Shown here: positions 33,830-45,389 of the stretch, piece after piece
Position numbering within the stretch: position 1 is the stretch's first letter
How the letters are laid out: every line of letters starts with the position of its first letter
Assembly: GCA_949316235.1 (NCBI GenBank)
Contig: OX438749.1
Location: 17,314,414 to 17,378,413 of the forward strand
Source of the DNA: Oegoconia quadripuncta
Lineage: Eukaryota > Arthropoda > Insecta > Lepidoptera > Autostichidae
Reading direction: 5' to 3'
Length of the DNA stretch: 64,000 nucleotides
Notes under the pieces: generated by a model
The model's input: only the letters and a program-made list of their open reading frames with translations
The model's database searches: none
What the model was told of the DNA's origin: nothing
Program-made: the position numbers and the translations under genes

Positions 33830-33955
33830 ACAACTTGGGATCTTCAAGAGCAGAGTGAATAGGCATTTACTGGGATCGCGTGCTTCATCTTCGACTACAT
33901 CGTCACTTTCCATCGTGGTGTGTGGTTGTGGTCAAACGTGAATCGAGTCAATGTC
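33830..33955 (+). mobile_element. LINE 3' tail fragment, family of 18215
   Basis: TGGGATCTTCAAGAGCAGAG, then ATTTACTGGGATCGCGTGCT, matches 18550-18605. The remaining tail is diverged. Confidence 0.7.
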
Positions 33956-34025
33956 AGTCTTTGTAATTTAGCTAATTAGAGGATTATGACATGAGATTTA
34001 TGCTTTTTATATTTAAACTTTAATG

Positions 34026-34226
34026 TCCCAACTAATATTATAAATGCGAAAGTTTGTGTGTGTGTATGTATGTTTGTTACCTCTTCGCGCCTATACGGCT
34101 GGACGGATTTGGATGAAGTTTGGTGGGTAGACAGATTAGAACCTGGATTAACATATAGGCTATTTTTTTGCTAAACCGATTCTGATGAAATCTTCCACGC
34201 GGACGAAGTCGCGGGCGGAAAGCTAG
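34026..34226 (+). mobile_element. Complete non-autonomous Helitron (201 bp)
   Basis: It starts TCCCAACTAATATTATAAAT and ends GCGGACGAAGTCGCGGGCGG...CTAG, followed by a host T. Both termini are intact, so this short copy can serve as the family reference. It has no coding capacity and would be mobilised by a RepHel protein in trans. Confidence 0.85.
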
Positions 34227-34696
34227 TTGTCCAATATTTGCACGTCATTAATTGTAATGATTGAATTAGGAGGATCTTTATTACGTAATAACATGTAATG
34301 TAATGTACCCTATTCAAGACCAAATAAATCATATTCATATGAGAGTTTTCCAAGCTTCATTTTTTTTTAATTTAAGTTCTTTAGCTATGTTATTAAGTCG
34401 TTTGGAAGATATTTATAGCTTTTAGAGTAGTTGGATTTGTTTTCTCGTCGGTTTTCTAAATTTACAATTTATGGTTATTATTGTATAATTTATTTACCAC
34501 GATAACCGCCAAGAGCGAATCTGCAGCTCAAGCGTCCGAATAGCACTGCACGCTTATGATAAGAAATACCTACGCTTGACTTGCAGTCGACTGTACTGTG
34601 TTAGGTAAATCGTTGTTATTGTTACAAAGCTTTTCCATTGCTTATTGTAACATAGTCACACATCAAGCACATTCGCGATACGCTAATGTGAATATG

Positions 34697-34733
34697 AAAC
34701 TAAATACAAAATGTATAATTTTGTATTTAGTTT
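34697..34733. repeat. Perfect 16-bp inverted repeat, 5-nt loop
   Basis: AAACTAAATACAAAAT and its exact reverse complement are separated by GTATA. Confidence 0.85.
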
Positions 34734-35169
34734 GTACTAATAAAATGAGACAGCTTCCAGAATACTTCTGCTGGAGTAAAGCCACGAACCCCATTCCCCC
34801 TTATTCCCCCTTCCGAAGTGAGGGGAAGCTATTAAGCCAAGCCAAAACTAATTTAAATTAAATCCTAGTGAATTACCCGAGGAGGAAATTGTCGAGCGTA
34901 CCCTCGATGCTCTGAGAGGAGTACTGTTGAGAACGAAAGACATTTGTGCTTTTTGGAAAGTCTAGAATATTTCTAGAGATTCTATTATGAACAAATGGGA
35001 ACGACCATGCATTCGGACAACTATACATGATCTATATTTCTATTTAAATACAATAAACTTTAATTTCTCTCCACAAAAGGTCATTTAAACAGAGCAGTTA
35101 TATGAAATACAACAGAAATGAAGTAGATACAAATAAGTTAGTTAAGACAACACCCCTTGAAATGACAGT

Positions 35170-35634
35170 TGGCGGGAAAAATAAGAATATCACGCTGTAG
35201 TTGATTTCGATTGCGATATTTTAAACAGTTTTGTGCTGCTGAAATAACCTATAATTATTAAAACGATTTTCGGTGGCACCGTGATCCGTTTTAGTGATTG
35301 TGGTATAACCAAAAAGAAAAGAATAATAATAATAATAATACAAAAGAATTTGCAATAGGTACCTTAAAACATCGAAACACAAACCAAACTAACATCTGGA
35401 CGGTGCTGCACCGTCGATTGTCATTTCATAGGGTATTAGTGAAACATAGTGAATGGGACTAAATTAGCTGCTCCTCGCCAAAATTTCAGGTTGAAATCAG
35501 TGCGAATACTGTGGTGGCTGTTATACGTGACCTGCGCGCGGGCGGAATGTCAAAAAATTATACAAATAAAGAATTGTATGGAAACTAAACGTTGTAAAAT
35601 AAAAAAGGACAGCAGCGTTTTAAATAATCAGTAA
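35170..35634 (+). other. Candidate first exon with a signal-peptide-like N-terminus
   Basis: An ATG near 35452 opens a frame of about 60 codons. A basic start is followed by a hydrophobic stretch (VRILWWLLYVTC) and a plausible ARA cleavage site before a Cys-containing segment (ECQKIIQIKNC), as in secreted or membrane proteins. A possible donor (GTAAAA) lies near 35596. Upstream, 35270-35320 resembles an insect 5' leader (TTTTAGTGATTGTGG). No family was recognised and no second exon found, so it may be chance. Confidence 0.2.
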
Positions 35635-35736
35635 AAGAGTATTTCAGCCCAATTTGCAACCAATTGAAGCGTTAATGAAGGAGATAACACGATTACTTAC
35701 TGTGGAGTGAAATTTATTCGCTTGTGTATTTTTCTT

Positions 35737-35886
35737 TTTTTTTATGCACAACGGGTTAGCACTTGACCTCAATCACACTTGAAGCAACGCAAAGCAAATG
35801 TCGGAAGCAACGATGCCATGCTTTTCATCTTCACTTAACATCAGGTGTGATTGAGGTCAAGTGGTAAACCGTTGTGCATAAAAAAA
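35737..35886. repeat. Two SINE A tails arranged head-to-head (hairpin)
   Basis: The left arm at 35737-35782 (TTTTTTTATGCACAACGGG...) and the right arm at 35841-35886 (...CCGTTGTGCATAAAAAA) are reverse complements with three differences over 46 bases. The spacer is about 58 bases. Confidence 0.85.
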
Positions 35887-36039
35887 ATAAGATTAAATAT
35901 GCCATAGCATATCAGCTCCTTAACTATTGCGATTCACCTACGTCGCTTCCCAAGCGTGGACTACAATCGACATGATCGCAGATGGGAGTTCCTCAGCAAT
36001 TCTATTCTATTTTAACAATTTAATTAATATTTATTTAGC

Positions 36040-36330
36040 CTGAAAACTTTTGCCGTCGAGTGTACCTCCTATATTGCTTGCGGGCGTCGTGGCGCTGCCT
36101 CTGGGCGTCGTTACATGTACCATTTGAATATTATCTAACGGGGCTGCAGGGGGGTCCTCCTCCCGGAGTTTAGACACAACTGAGAGGCCTCAGCCTTAAT
36201 TAATGCAAATTTGAGTGCTAACAAGATTATGAAGCGGCCGCTTTTTGAGAGTAAATTTAAGCGGCGTGTAAGTTAAGTGGCTGTATCTGCATGTTAAAGG
36301 CGTAAGAACTTGAACAAGTCGGTTGTTTTC
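36040..36330. promoter_or_regulatory. GC-rich islet, unassigned
   Basis: It contains a doubled GGGCGTCGT word, GGGGGGTCCTCCTCCCGGAG and ATTAATGCAAAT (octamer-like). It could be transposon remains or a conserved element; composition alone cannot decide. Confidence 0.25.
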
Positions 36331-37396
36331 GACGTGTGTTTTGAATTTTGTAATAGTATTATGTATTACCGCAGAGCGAGTACGTAAGCCAATCTAGCCG
36401 AAAATGAGTTTCAAATACAAATTTCAGGATAGCAATAAAAAAAATACAATTATCATAGACTTTGCAAGCCTTTTTGGCGGGAGCTGAGTGACTGATGTTG
36501 CATTTTTGTTATCATTTCTTATAATTTGTGCTTTCAGAGTTTTGAAGCTTAATACATAATGGCAGAAGTCAGTGATGTGAAATGTAAATTACAGTGCGTG
36601 CTTTCGGGTTCCAGCAAGAAGCTGCCAAAATCTTCAGTTCGGTACTCTGATACCAACTGACTTTGGATTTTGTTAATTGACGCTGGTAAAGCCCGTATTC
36701 CCTAACATTAGTAAATTCGAAAAAAAAGGAAGGACGAAATTGTCTGATAACTTTGTATGACATAGTGCATTATAGTTGTAAAGCTATAAAAAAGGTGAAC
36801 ATCAGAATTTTTAGGTAAGAAATTAAACGAGCAAGCAGCTCACCTATTTTAAAGTTATCATTTATTACCTTGACCGGAGCCACCTGTACTTTCATATATA
36901 TATAATAGGTCGAATTTCGATCTAGGCATATTCAGAGATCAGCTCGATTTCATCAAATATGATAGCAAAAAACTAAGACGTTGAATTTATAGTCATTACG
37001 ATGACATTATCGGGTTTTGTTCCCTAAGCCCAGACCAATACGCGGGCCAAGTTCTAAAAAACTTCTTGGCTAATTGCACGTTGTATCCATTATGAAGACT
37101 TCGTAGACAACTTTCGGATCGCTAGCAGCTATTAGACAGATTGTCAAAGGGTTGTCAAATTGCCAAAAGAACTGTATGAGTAGTATATAATCTTGTACAC
37201 ATCTTGTTATCACTGAAGAATGTGGTTGTTACGTCACGTAATTCCAGTTTATAGGTCAAAGTCGCATCATAATTGTACTTACCTGTAGTTACGATTATTT
37301 AGCTGACAGTGTAATTTTGTATATAATTTAAAGTTATAGAAAAATTGTTCAACATGCAGATCTCATTTATTATTTACTAGCGAACCGCCCATAATT

Positions 37397-37636
37397 TCAT
37401 CATCAGCCCGTAAACAACTATATATATATAAGGGATATAAGTCTTCCCTCGTATAAATGAGGGAGTAAGGGCCATAGTCCACCACGCTGGCCTAATGCGG
37501 GTTGTGGACTTTACATGCCCTTGAATTTTTATTTCTCAAGCATGCAGGTATCCTCACGATGTTTTCCTTCAGCGTTTAAGAGCAGTCGGATAAATGCACA
37601 TAAGTAATTAAATTAAATTTAAAAAACTTATTGGAG
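37397..37636 (-). mobile_element. SINE family D, head missing
   Basis: GGGCCATAGTCCACCACGCT and TATCCTCACGATGTTTTCCT match 11475. It stops after AAATTTAAAAAACTTATTGG without the tRNA-like part. Confidence 0.75.
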
Positions 37637-37805
37637 TCCAATTGCAAACCGTTTCAAAATCTGATGTATGGTTTAGAAGTAACAAGCGTAAAAACAGACG
37701 GAGGCAGATAGCGACTTTGTTTTATACTATTTAGTTATTAGTGATGAGGATTTAAATCTCTTGTGAATACATAATCAATCAATACATCGATATACTTCGG
37801 ATTTT

Positions 37806-38072
37806 GACGACCTGTTTGGTGTATTGGTTAGAAACTCTGACCACTATACCAAAAGGTCGCGGGTTCGAATCCCGCTAGGGGCATATATTTGTGTGATGAA
37901 TACGGACATGCCTACCCGAGTTGTGGATGTTTTCATTTATTATAAGTATTTATTTACAAAAAAAAATGTATTTATATAGTATATCAACCATCTGGTATCC
38001 ACAACACAAGTCTATAGTTGCTTACTGTGGAACTAGATGGCGCTGTGTATATGTCTAAGGAAATTTATTTAG
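37806..38072 (+). mobile_element. SINE family B, full-length plus-strand reference
   Basis: The head GACGACCTGTTTGGTGTATT and B box GGGTTCGAATCCCGC are followed by the body and AACTAGATGGCGCTGTGTAT near the 3' end. It is the clearest plus-strand copy. Confidence 0.9.
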
Positions 38073-40180
38073 TTATTTGATTAGTTCAGAAAAAACTTGG
38101 CGTTGATCTAGATTTCTATTATTTTGTAGTACTAAATAACAGCAGAGTTATAGATAGATAACCTTTTAATAGCGACTATGATCACACACATAATAATCTT
38201 ATATGTATATGAAATGTTACATTATAAGAATGAGAAGTTGACTTCTTTTTTACATTAAAGTTTATTATGAGATCTTCTTATCCCATTAACAAATACTATT
38301 TCGCTTATTTTATTTAAAGAAAAGAGTCAAACAAAAAGTCGTTTTAAAATTAGCCTAACCTAACCATGCAACCCTCAGCAAATAGAAAGAAAAATGATTG
38401 CGTCTGTTAGTTTAACCCCATCATTCCCAGGAAATCGGGGCGTGACGAGACGTGTGTGTACCAAATGGTGAAACCAACTTATGTTTGCTGTTGGGGTAAT
38501 AACTTAAAATTTGTTCATTTTTATAATGTTCCAGGACACACACTCTCGAAACGTTATAATAAAATTTCTAATTGTTTTCTCAATTGTGTCACACAACATA
38601 TTAACTATTAATTGAACCTCCTAAAATATTAAGAAAATAGACATATCAAAGAAATAACTTAGGTTCATTCTTAAGCATGGAAGATGCAGCTTTATTAAAA
38701 GTAAGAAAGAAAAGTTGGCGAAACAACAGTCAATATTTTAAGAGGTCCTAAAACGTCCCTTTTCCCAGTTGTATCTTTACCGGATTAACAATGCAATGGA
38801 ATTATATACTTCATCAATCACCACCATCACCTATATCTAATATGAATTCTACTGCAATATCAAGCTCATGAATACGTTTCCTCACGATATCTACTGCATA
38901 CCTAAATAAAATTTTCACCCCAAAGGAAAATTAATTTGTAGAATCGGTAACATCGAAGTTACTGCTGCATCTTCACTTTAGATCATATCCTTGTATTTAC
39001 ATGTCTTTTTGTCTCGAGAGATTTATAAGTTGAAGTCAAACCCACGTTTGTTAGAGTCCAAAGTGATTCTTAAGATGGCATCATACACCGTTAGGCGGAA
39101 AGGGGGTAGGTACTAAGCCGATAGGAGATTATTAGGTATCGCGAACTGAAGACCATGATAATGTCGTCTACTTATGATACCTATGAAGATGTTCTATAAT
39201 GTTATACTCCTCACCCAAAGGTGATAAGGCCGCCTAATTGTACTCTTTTTAGTATTGTGCTTTGTAAAATGTATATTCTCCTTTTGTGCAATAAAGTGTA
39301 TTTGTATTGTATACCTACCTATCGGCTATTCGACTTAGTACCATTCCGACTAACCATGCGCGAGACTTGCAAAATATACAAGAAAATACGATTAACACAA
39401 AATTTCGAGGCAATAATCGTTTTAAACTGATCACCAGCAAATATAAGTTTGCACAATGTATCACCGACACATCCATCATTGGGACCATTTGTTAATTTTA
39501 AATCAATTGGAGTCGCGCGTGCCGGCCATCCATCTCTCGTTATCAATATTTATAAAACATTAGCACTGAAGGGTTGACGGGAGAGGAAATCAGTTTGCAG
39601 CTACACGAGCAAGTAAAAAAGATTGTACGAAGTTTTTTGTGAGGTATATTTTTAATTTCTTAAACTTGCAGACAAAAAGAAACGTTTATTTATTGATCTT
39701 CAAAAGAAGATATACCTACCTAAAAATCATACCTACTCTTGGCTCTACATTCTTATTTGAGTCATTCTCAATTCGACTATATTTTTTTACACTATCAATT
39801 GAAATTCAGGTTCACAAAAACGGCGCTTGTAGTTCCGAAATTGAATACGTTTCAATTTAACTTTCTATTTTCAAAATGTTAAGAATGATTAGTGTCAATT
39901 GGATTTGTGGAATTTTTCTCAGTCTACTGAGAAAAGTGCTTTCAAGAGCGAAACTCATCTTTTTCTAGGTGATTTTTACATTGGAAACGTTTTTTTCGTT
40001 CTCTCACGATGGAGCGTTCTCACGCGTTATCTCACGGGCTATGCGATGATCTCTGGGTCAGTCAGTCAGTTAGCCGGTCTTTCATTAATAGATGACAAAG
40101 AGATTTCACTGAATATACCATATAGATTTTCATTGCATATGGCTCGTTGTGAGCCTAATGCCTAAAACAAAACAATATCG
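38073..40180. other. AT-rich non-coding stretch
   Basis: No exon, RNA or repeat was recognised. The 60-88 codon frames here lack family motifs. Confidence 0.4.
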
Positions 40181-40349
40181 CCAGTGCCACTGCAGTGGAC
40201 CTCTGCATCATCAATCAAACGCCCTCCCCCTCCAACCTCCCTCTGATGGCTTCCACTTCCACCGGAATTGCTGAACGTTGCCTTTACAAAATAGGTATTA
40301 TAAGTACCAACATAAATAGAAACCATTACGTTATCGTTAGGTAATTTTT

Positions 40350-40519
40350 ACCCGACTGCTATAAAAGAGGGTAATGTTTTTCGAATGTATGTATGTTGAA
40401 GCTTACGGCTTGACGATTTGGAATTGCAAGTGGTCGTCGTCGTCTTGTCCCCAAAGTGTAATGTATATGGTACATTTCATGATAACATGGCGCCCGCAGA
40501 ATACAAAATATGCTGTCAG
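40350..40519. repeat. Dispersed repeat copy
   Basis: TTTTTACCCGACTGCTATAA and ACATGGCGCCCGCAGAATAC resemble segments at 20080 and 25105-25150. The SINE C copy follows directly. Confidence 0.4.
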
Positions 40520-40738
40520 AATTTTGGCTTTTAACAGTTGCAGGTTCGAAACCCGCGAAGGGTAAAAGTTTGTGTGATGAATACAAACATTTAGGTATTC
40601 CTGAGTCATGGATTTTTATGTAATTATTAATGTATCCAGTCCGCCCATGCAGTCAGTTCTAGTATCCATATAGTTTTGCTTTGCTAAGTTTGGGACTAGA
40701 TGATTGGCGTAAGTGTGCGAAATATTTATTTATTATTT
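40520..40738 (+). mobile_element. SINE family C, 5' head shortened
   Basis: The B box is present (AGGTTCGAAACCCGC). The body follows to GGGACTAGATGATTGGCGTA. The A-box end is replaced. Confidence 0.75.
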
Positions 40739-41059
40739 TGACTTAAATTGACGTCAATAATTTTTACATTAAGTTAAAAAATGTGACGTTTTCAAGTAAT
40801 GTTGTCCTACGAAATATATCTTTTTTGAATTTTCTTTTTTGATTTTTTTTTGAATACTTATGTGGATATTTGTAAAACAATAATTTAAATAAGTTTGATG
40901 AATGGTCAATACACAAATAATTTTTACGATTCTTTACCAAACTATGGCTGGATGGAAATTCTTTAACCTGTCTTCCTAAGAGCCAAGCTGAACTATCAAT
41001 TTATTGTTTGCAAGTGGGTGTTTCGTACCCAGGAATTGATGGTCAATAGTTTATGCCAG

Positions 41060-41700
41060 TTCAGTGCTGTGTGGTTTCGGCACTCAAATAGAAAAGAACC
41101 AACCCGTCTCTTCCCATGGGTGTCGTAAAAGGTGACTAAGGGACTTTCGACCAAATAGATAGATAGATAAAGCCTTTATTTGTTTCCACAGTCACACACA
41201 TACATTTAGCTTATACATATTGATACACAGATAAGGTAACACATTTACAACAATAACATAATATTGTTTTGACGACCTGTTTGGTGTAGTGGTTAGCAAC
41301 TCTGACCACCATACCAATCTATCTATCTATATATAAATAACATCTGTACCTATATAGTATTGCATAAACTAAAAATCGTATCTAAAATGTACAAGAATGG
41401 AGAGCAGAGTATCCTAACACAAGTTTTAAGAAGCTTAACAGGATACTCTCACAATTTATGTACAAGCATAACAATGCTTGAATGAAAATATATTCTGAAT
41501 TTTGAATGAATTTTTGAATTGCACGTTTTAACGGCGATCGGTTCACCCCCTGTCACGTGTGGATTTCTGAATATTTCATAAGGTGAACCGTCGATGTTGT
41601 TTCAATCATTAAGCTTATAATATTTGGAACACCTAAACACGATTGTTTAGGACACTCTGAACACCCCATTTGGCATAAAGGTCGTGACATTATGTATATA
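41060..41700 (+). repeat. Dispersed repeat interrupted by a composite insertion
   Basis: The left part (TGCTGTGTGGTTTCGGCACT to about 41150) and the right part (GCGATCGGTTCACCCCCTGT to GTCGTGACATTATGTATATA) match an uninterrupted copy at 60765-61015. The insertion at about 41151-41520 contains a minus-strand LINE tail with (GATA)n and a SINE B head (41271-41316). Confidence 0.65.
41271..41316 (+). mobile_element. SINE family B head fragment
   Basis: GACGACCTGTTTGGTGTAGT plus GGTTAGCAACTCTGACCACC, followed by ATCT repeats. The body is absent. Confidence 0.75.
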
Positions 41701-42229
41701 TGTATGGTTAAACAAGTTCATTTCAATGTTTGTAGTTGCCAGTTAAACCCCAAAGTACCCGAGTATAGTACTGAGTCGTTCGTTTTTGAATGTGAAGCGA
41801 GAACTATATAGATTCACGTTTGCATTTCAAAAGTTCGCATGAAAAGTCACATCATTCGCATTCATGGCGCGAGTCTACCCAATCGTTGTCGAAACCGAAT
41901 AATCGTAAGTTTGACAGTTTGTTATAACACTTTATGGCATACACAAAAAAAAATACAGTGAAAGCTAGTTAAGTAGCTATCAATAAACAAGACATTCAGA
42001 AGAAGTTTATTACATATCTTCTAGCTAATCCGACATAGAAAAATAACAATAGAGGACGGATAGTATATACAGTATAAATCGATAAATTTATATATGGATA
42101 TATAAATAAACAATGAATATTGATAGGACTATAATACTATTATTTCAAAAGTGATAGATATATGGTATCTTTAAAACGAATTGCTTTTTCACGTTGGTCA
42201 TATTTTTACAATATGTAACTAATGTAACT

Positions 42230-42445
42230 TCTAACTAATATTATAAATGCGAAAGTTTGGATGTTTGTTTATTTATTTATTTGTTTGTTTGTTGCTCAAT
42301 CATGGCGAAACGGATGAACGGATTTAGATTTGGTATAATATACCCTAGATTTTAATCCAGAACTTTATCAGGATAAAAAGTATCCTATGTTTAACATAGG
42401 ATACTTTTTATCCTGATAAAGTTTCGTTCCCGCGGGATAAACAAA
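42230..42445 (+). mobile_element. Helitron copy rearranged around a perfect palindrome
   Basis: It starts TCTAACTAATATTATAAATG and shows the block GGCGAAACGGATGAACGG. It then runs into the 63-bp palindrome at 42361. The usual CTAG end was not found. Confidence 0.65.
42361..42423. repeat. Perfect 63-bp palindrome (31-bp arms, 1-nt centre)
   Basis: The left arm AACTTTATCAGGATAAAAAG... and right arm are exact reverse complements around a single T at 42392. Confidence 0.95.
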
Positions 42446-42474
42446 TGAAACATATCAGCGATAAAGCTATTCTA

Positions 42475-42680
42475 TTTCGGGTTCCCCCAAGAAGCCGCCA
42501 AAATCTTTTGTAAAGCATTCTGCCACTTTACTGAAGAATGACTTGAAGGTGACTAGACTCTGTATACGACGACATACTTGTTTTGACTGAGACTGACTTA
42601 TAAACCGAAGAAATAAGAGAAATAAAATTTTTCACTCGAAACTGGCAGTAATGTCCCTCGACAGTGAGGTTGACTGGTTG
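42475..42680 (+). repeat. Dispersed repeat (copies near 11930, 24200, 36600)
   Basis: TTTCGGGTTCCCCCAAGAAG and GAAGAAATAAGAGAAATAAA are shared wording with those places. The origin is unknown. Confidence 0.45.
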
Positions 42681-42924
42681 CCATCCTCAAAAATATGAAG
42701 AAGAGAAAGCTATTCTACGCAAGCCGCGTACGGCAAGTTATAAGAATAATTATATATAACTAAGGAATATAAATATATATAAGGATTATAGATAAAGAAA
42801 AGTATATGAATAATTTACTGAATTTCACTAAGGATTTATGTATATAAATCAATATATATGTTACTACAAACCTACGAAATACGAAACTAATAATAATGAA
42901 ATACAGTTGTGCCTTTTTGTAACA

Positions 42925-42995
42925 TGATTCCACCTTCGGCCTCATCTTTACTTAACATCAGGAGGTCAAGTGCTAACCCGTTATGCATAAAAAAA
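42925..42995 (+). mobile_element. SINE family A, 3' tail fragment
   Basis: ATTCCACCTTCGGCCTCATC, CTTAACATCAGG and GTTATGCATAAAAAAAT. Only the 3' end is present. Confidence 0.75.
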
Positions 42996-43379
42996 TATAA
43001 AAACCTGTTTTTAAAACGAGCAACCCCTCGAGTTTCTTGCTTGTTCCTCTCAGGAGAAAATTGCCTTTTGAACAAGCAGCAGGCTAAAAAATTTAAAATC
43101 ACTCTTTTAAGTGTACCCTGTGTACCTACAAAATAAAGCATTTTTGAATTTCAATATGACTTTATTAACTTTGGTATTGTTCAAATATACGAATAAAAGC
43201 AACCAATAGAAAACAAAGGAGGCACGTGGAATTGATTCCAATTGTGATTTAGTGGAATTCTAAAATCGCACCACCAGGTTCGAATCCAAAATCCTCAGTA
43301 GCCTGTTCAAAACCCAAACATTCGCTGCTGTCTATTTATAAATATAAAAACACATAAACCCTTTCGGCGATGCTACATC

Positions 43380-43510
43380 AATAAAACAAGTAAAGCGTCC
43401 CATTCTCAGCAGACAATACGCAGCGCCCGGACGAAAGCCCCGGCGCCGCGCGTAATGAGGAATAACGGTCGGAGCGTGCATGGCTCGCCTAATGCCGCTG
43501 TTGGAACAGT
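43380..43510. promoter_or_regulatory. GC-rich islet, candidate conserved non-coding element
   Basis: CAGCGCCCGGACGAAAGCCC, CGGCGCCGCGCGTAATGAGG and CGGTCGGAGCGTGCATGG, with two TAAT cores. It matches no repeat in the window. Function is inferred from composition only. Confidence 0.3.
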
Positions 43511-43639
43511 TGAATACAAACATTACTGATCGCCTTACCACAAAAAATACACGTGAAACAGTGACTATAATATGTATAAACACGACTTTCCCATATGTTT
43601 AAAGTAAGTAGTAAAATTCTCTAACTGGAAGCTTGTTTA

Positions 43640-44395
43640 ACACGTTCATAGTCCCCATAAAATACTGCATGAGCCCCGCACGTTCTTAGTCTCCATACAA
43701 TATGTCTTAATTACTCTGTAAGTCTCGCACGTTCCCAGTCCCCATACAAATTGTCTTAATTACTCTGTAAGTCGCGCACGTTCCCAATCACTATACAAAT
43801 TGTCTAACTACTGTGTAAGCCCCGCACGTTCCCAGTTCCCATACAAAATGTCTTAATTACTCTGTAAGTCCCGCACATTCACAGTCCCCATACAAATTGT
43901 CTTAACTACTGTGTAAGCCCCGCACGTTCTTAGTCCCCATACAAAATGTCTTAATTACTCTGTAAGTCCCGCACATTCACAGTCCCCATACAAATTGTCT
44001 TAACTACTGTGTAAGCCCCGCACGTTCTTAGTCCCCATACAAAATGTCTTAATTACTCTGTAAGTCCCGCACATTCACAGTCCCCATACAAATTGTCTTA
44101 ACTACTGTGTAAGCCCCGCACGTTCTTAGTCCCCATACAAAATGTCTTAATTACTCTGTAAGTCTCGCACGTTCCCAGCCCCATACAAAATGTCTTAATT
44201 ACTCTGTAAGTCTCGCACGTTCCCAGTCCCCATAGAAAATGTCTTAATTACTCTGTAAGTCTCGCACGTTCCCAGTCCCCATAGAAAATGTCTTAATTAC
44301 TCTGTAAGTCTCGCACGTTCCCAGTCCCCATACAAAATGTCTTAATTACTCTGTAAGTCTCGCACGTTCCCCCCTCCCCCCCCAAGTCTCGCACG
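43640..44395 (+). repeat. 49-bp minisatellite with 98-bp higher-order units
   Basis: About 15 units of roughly 49 bases, each with TCTTAATTACTCTGTAAG, CGCACGTTC and AGTCCCCATACAAA. From 43864 three consecutive 98-bp dimers alternate two unit types (CACATTCACAG against CACGTTCTTAG). The left-most units are diverged. There are no spacers and no coding. Confidence 0.95.
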
Positions 44396-44507
44396 ATCTC
44401 AGCTCCCATACAAAGTAATTCCAGGAACTCACAGTACCTATTTCACACAAAATGTGTGAATATTGCCTTTCTCAATCATCCCTCTGTTGAAATAGTTAAG
44501 TTGTAAC

Positions 44508-44680
44508 ACCCCTTTTTTGGGGTCCGTACCTCATTTTAGATAAACGGAACCCTTCTAATATCACTTTGTTTTCCGTATGTATGTTTGTCTTGTCAGAAAC
44601 CTATAGATTTTGGTGATCTGTTAGTGGAATTTTTGGTATAAAATACGCTTTGATAGGCTGAATCTTCTTATCACGTTACG
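44508..44680. repeat. Dispersed repeat with GGGTTCCGT-type block
   Basis: TTTTTTGGGGTCCGTACCTC, AAACGGAACCCTTCT and TATGTTTGTCTTGTCAGAAA are wording common in insect dispersed repeats. Confidence 0.5.
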
Positions 44681-45389
44681 CTAAAAACTTTTACGACATT
44701 CACCGGAAGAGATGAGTTGGTTCTATTCTAATTATGTGCCGCAACCACATGGCACCCACTACCATTAATCAATTCAATTCATTCGTGTAAAACAATCCTA
44801 TAAATAAATATGACGCCCACTGTACCTACGTCCTACGTATACGAGTACCTTTATTTAGTTTAAGTAAAAATAAAATTAGACAAAAACGGGACAAGAAAAA
44901 TTCAATTAGGCAAGCACGTAGTTATGCCACTAAGAAATGTGTGTTTAGGGACAGAATTAAATTGGTTTACGTATATGGGGGTAGGTAGAGAAAATTATTT
45001 TTTCTGAATAATAACATTACACATTACATGACTGAATTCGCGCATCTTCTCGTTTAAGTTTACTCAGTTTTATTACAAATATTTATTATTCTACATATAA
45101 ATAAAATTGTAGATTTTGTAGGCATATATTAATAAAATATATCAAAAACATGTTAAGCTATTAATGGGCTAATATTACCTACGAAGGAAATTTTCATTAA
45201 GAAAATAAACACCTTTTCATTTATTAAAATGTATGCAGGTACAATTACGCGCAAAAGTGCAATAAGAATTATTTTTATTAAGACGCTAATTTATCTACAT
45301 TAAACTTATTAATGCTGAGTATGTCCAAAGTTGACGTTGTTAAGTAGGTACCTATATCAATATTCCAACAGTCCACAACCTCAAAAACG

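Noticed and set aside
43640..44395. CRISPR-like array
   Set aside because: The units are contiguous with no unique spacers, and the host is a eukaryote. It is a minisatellite.
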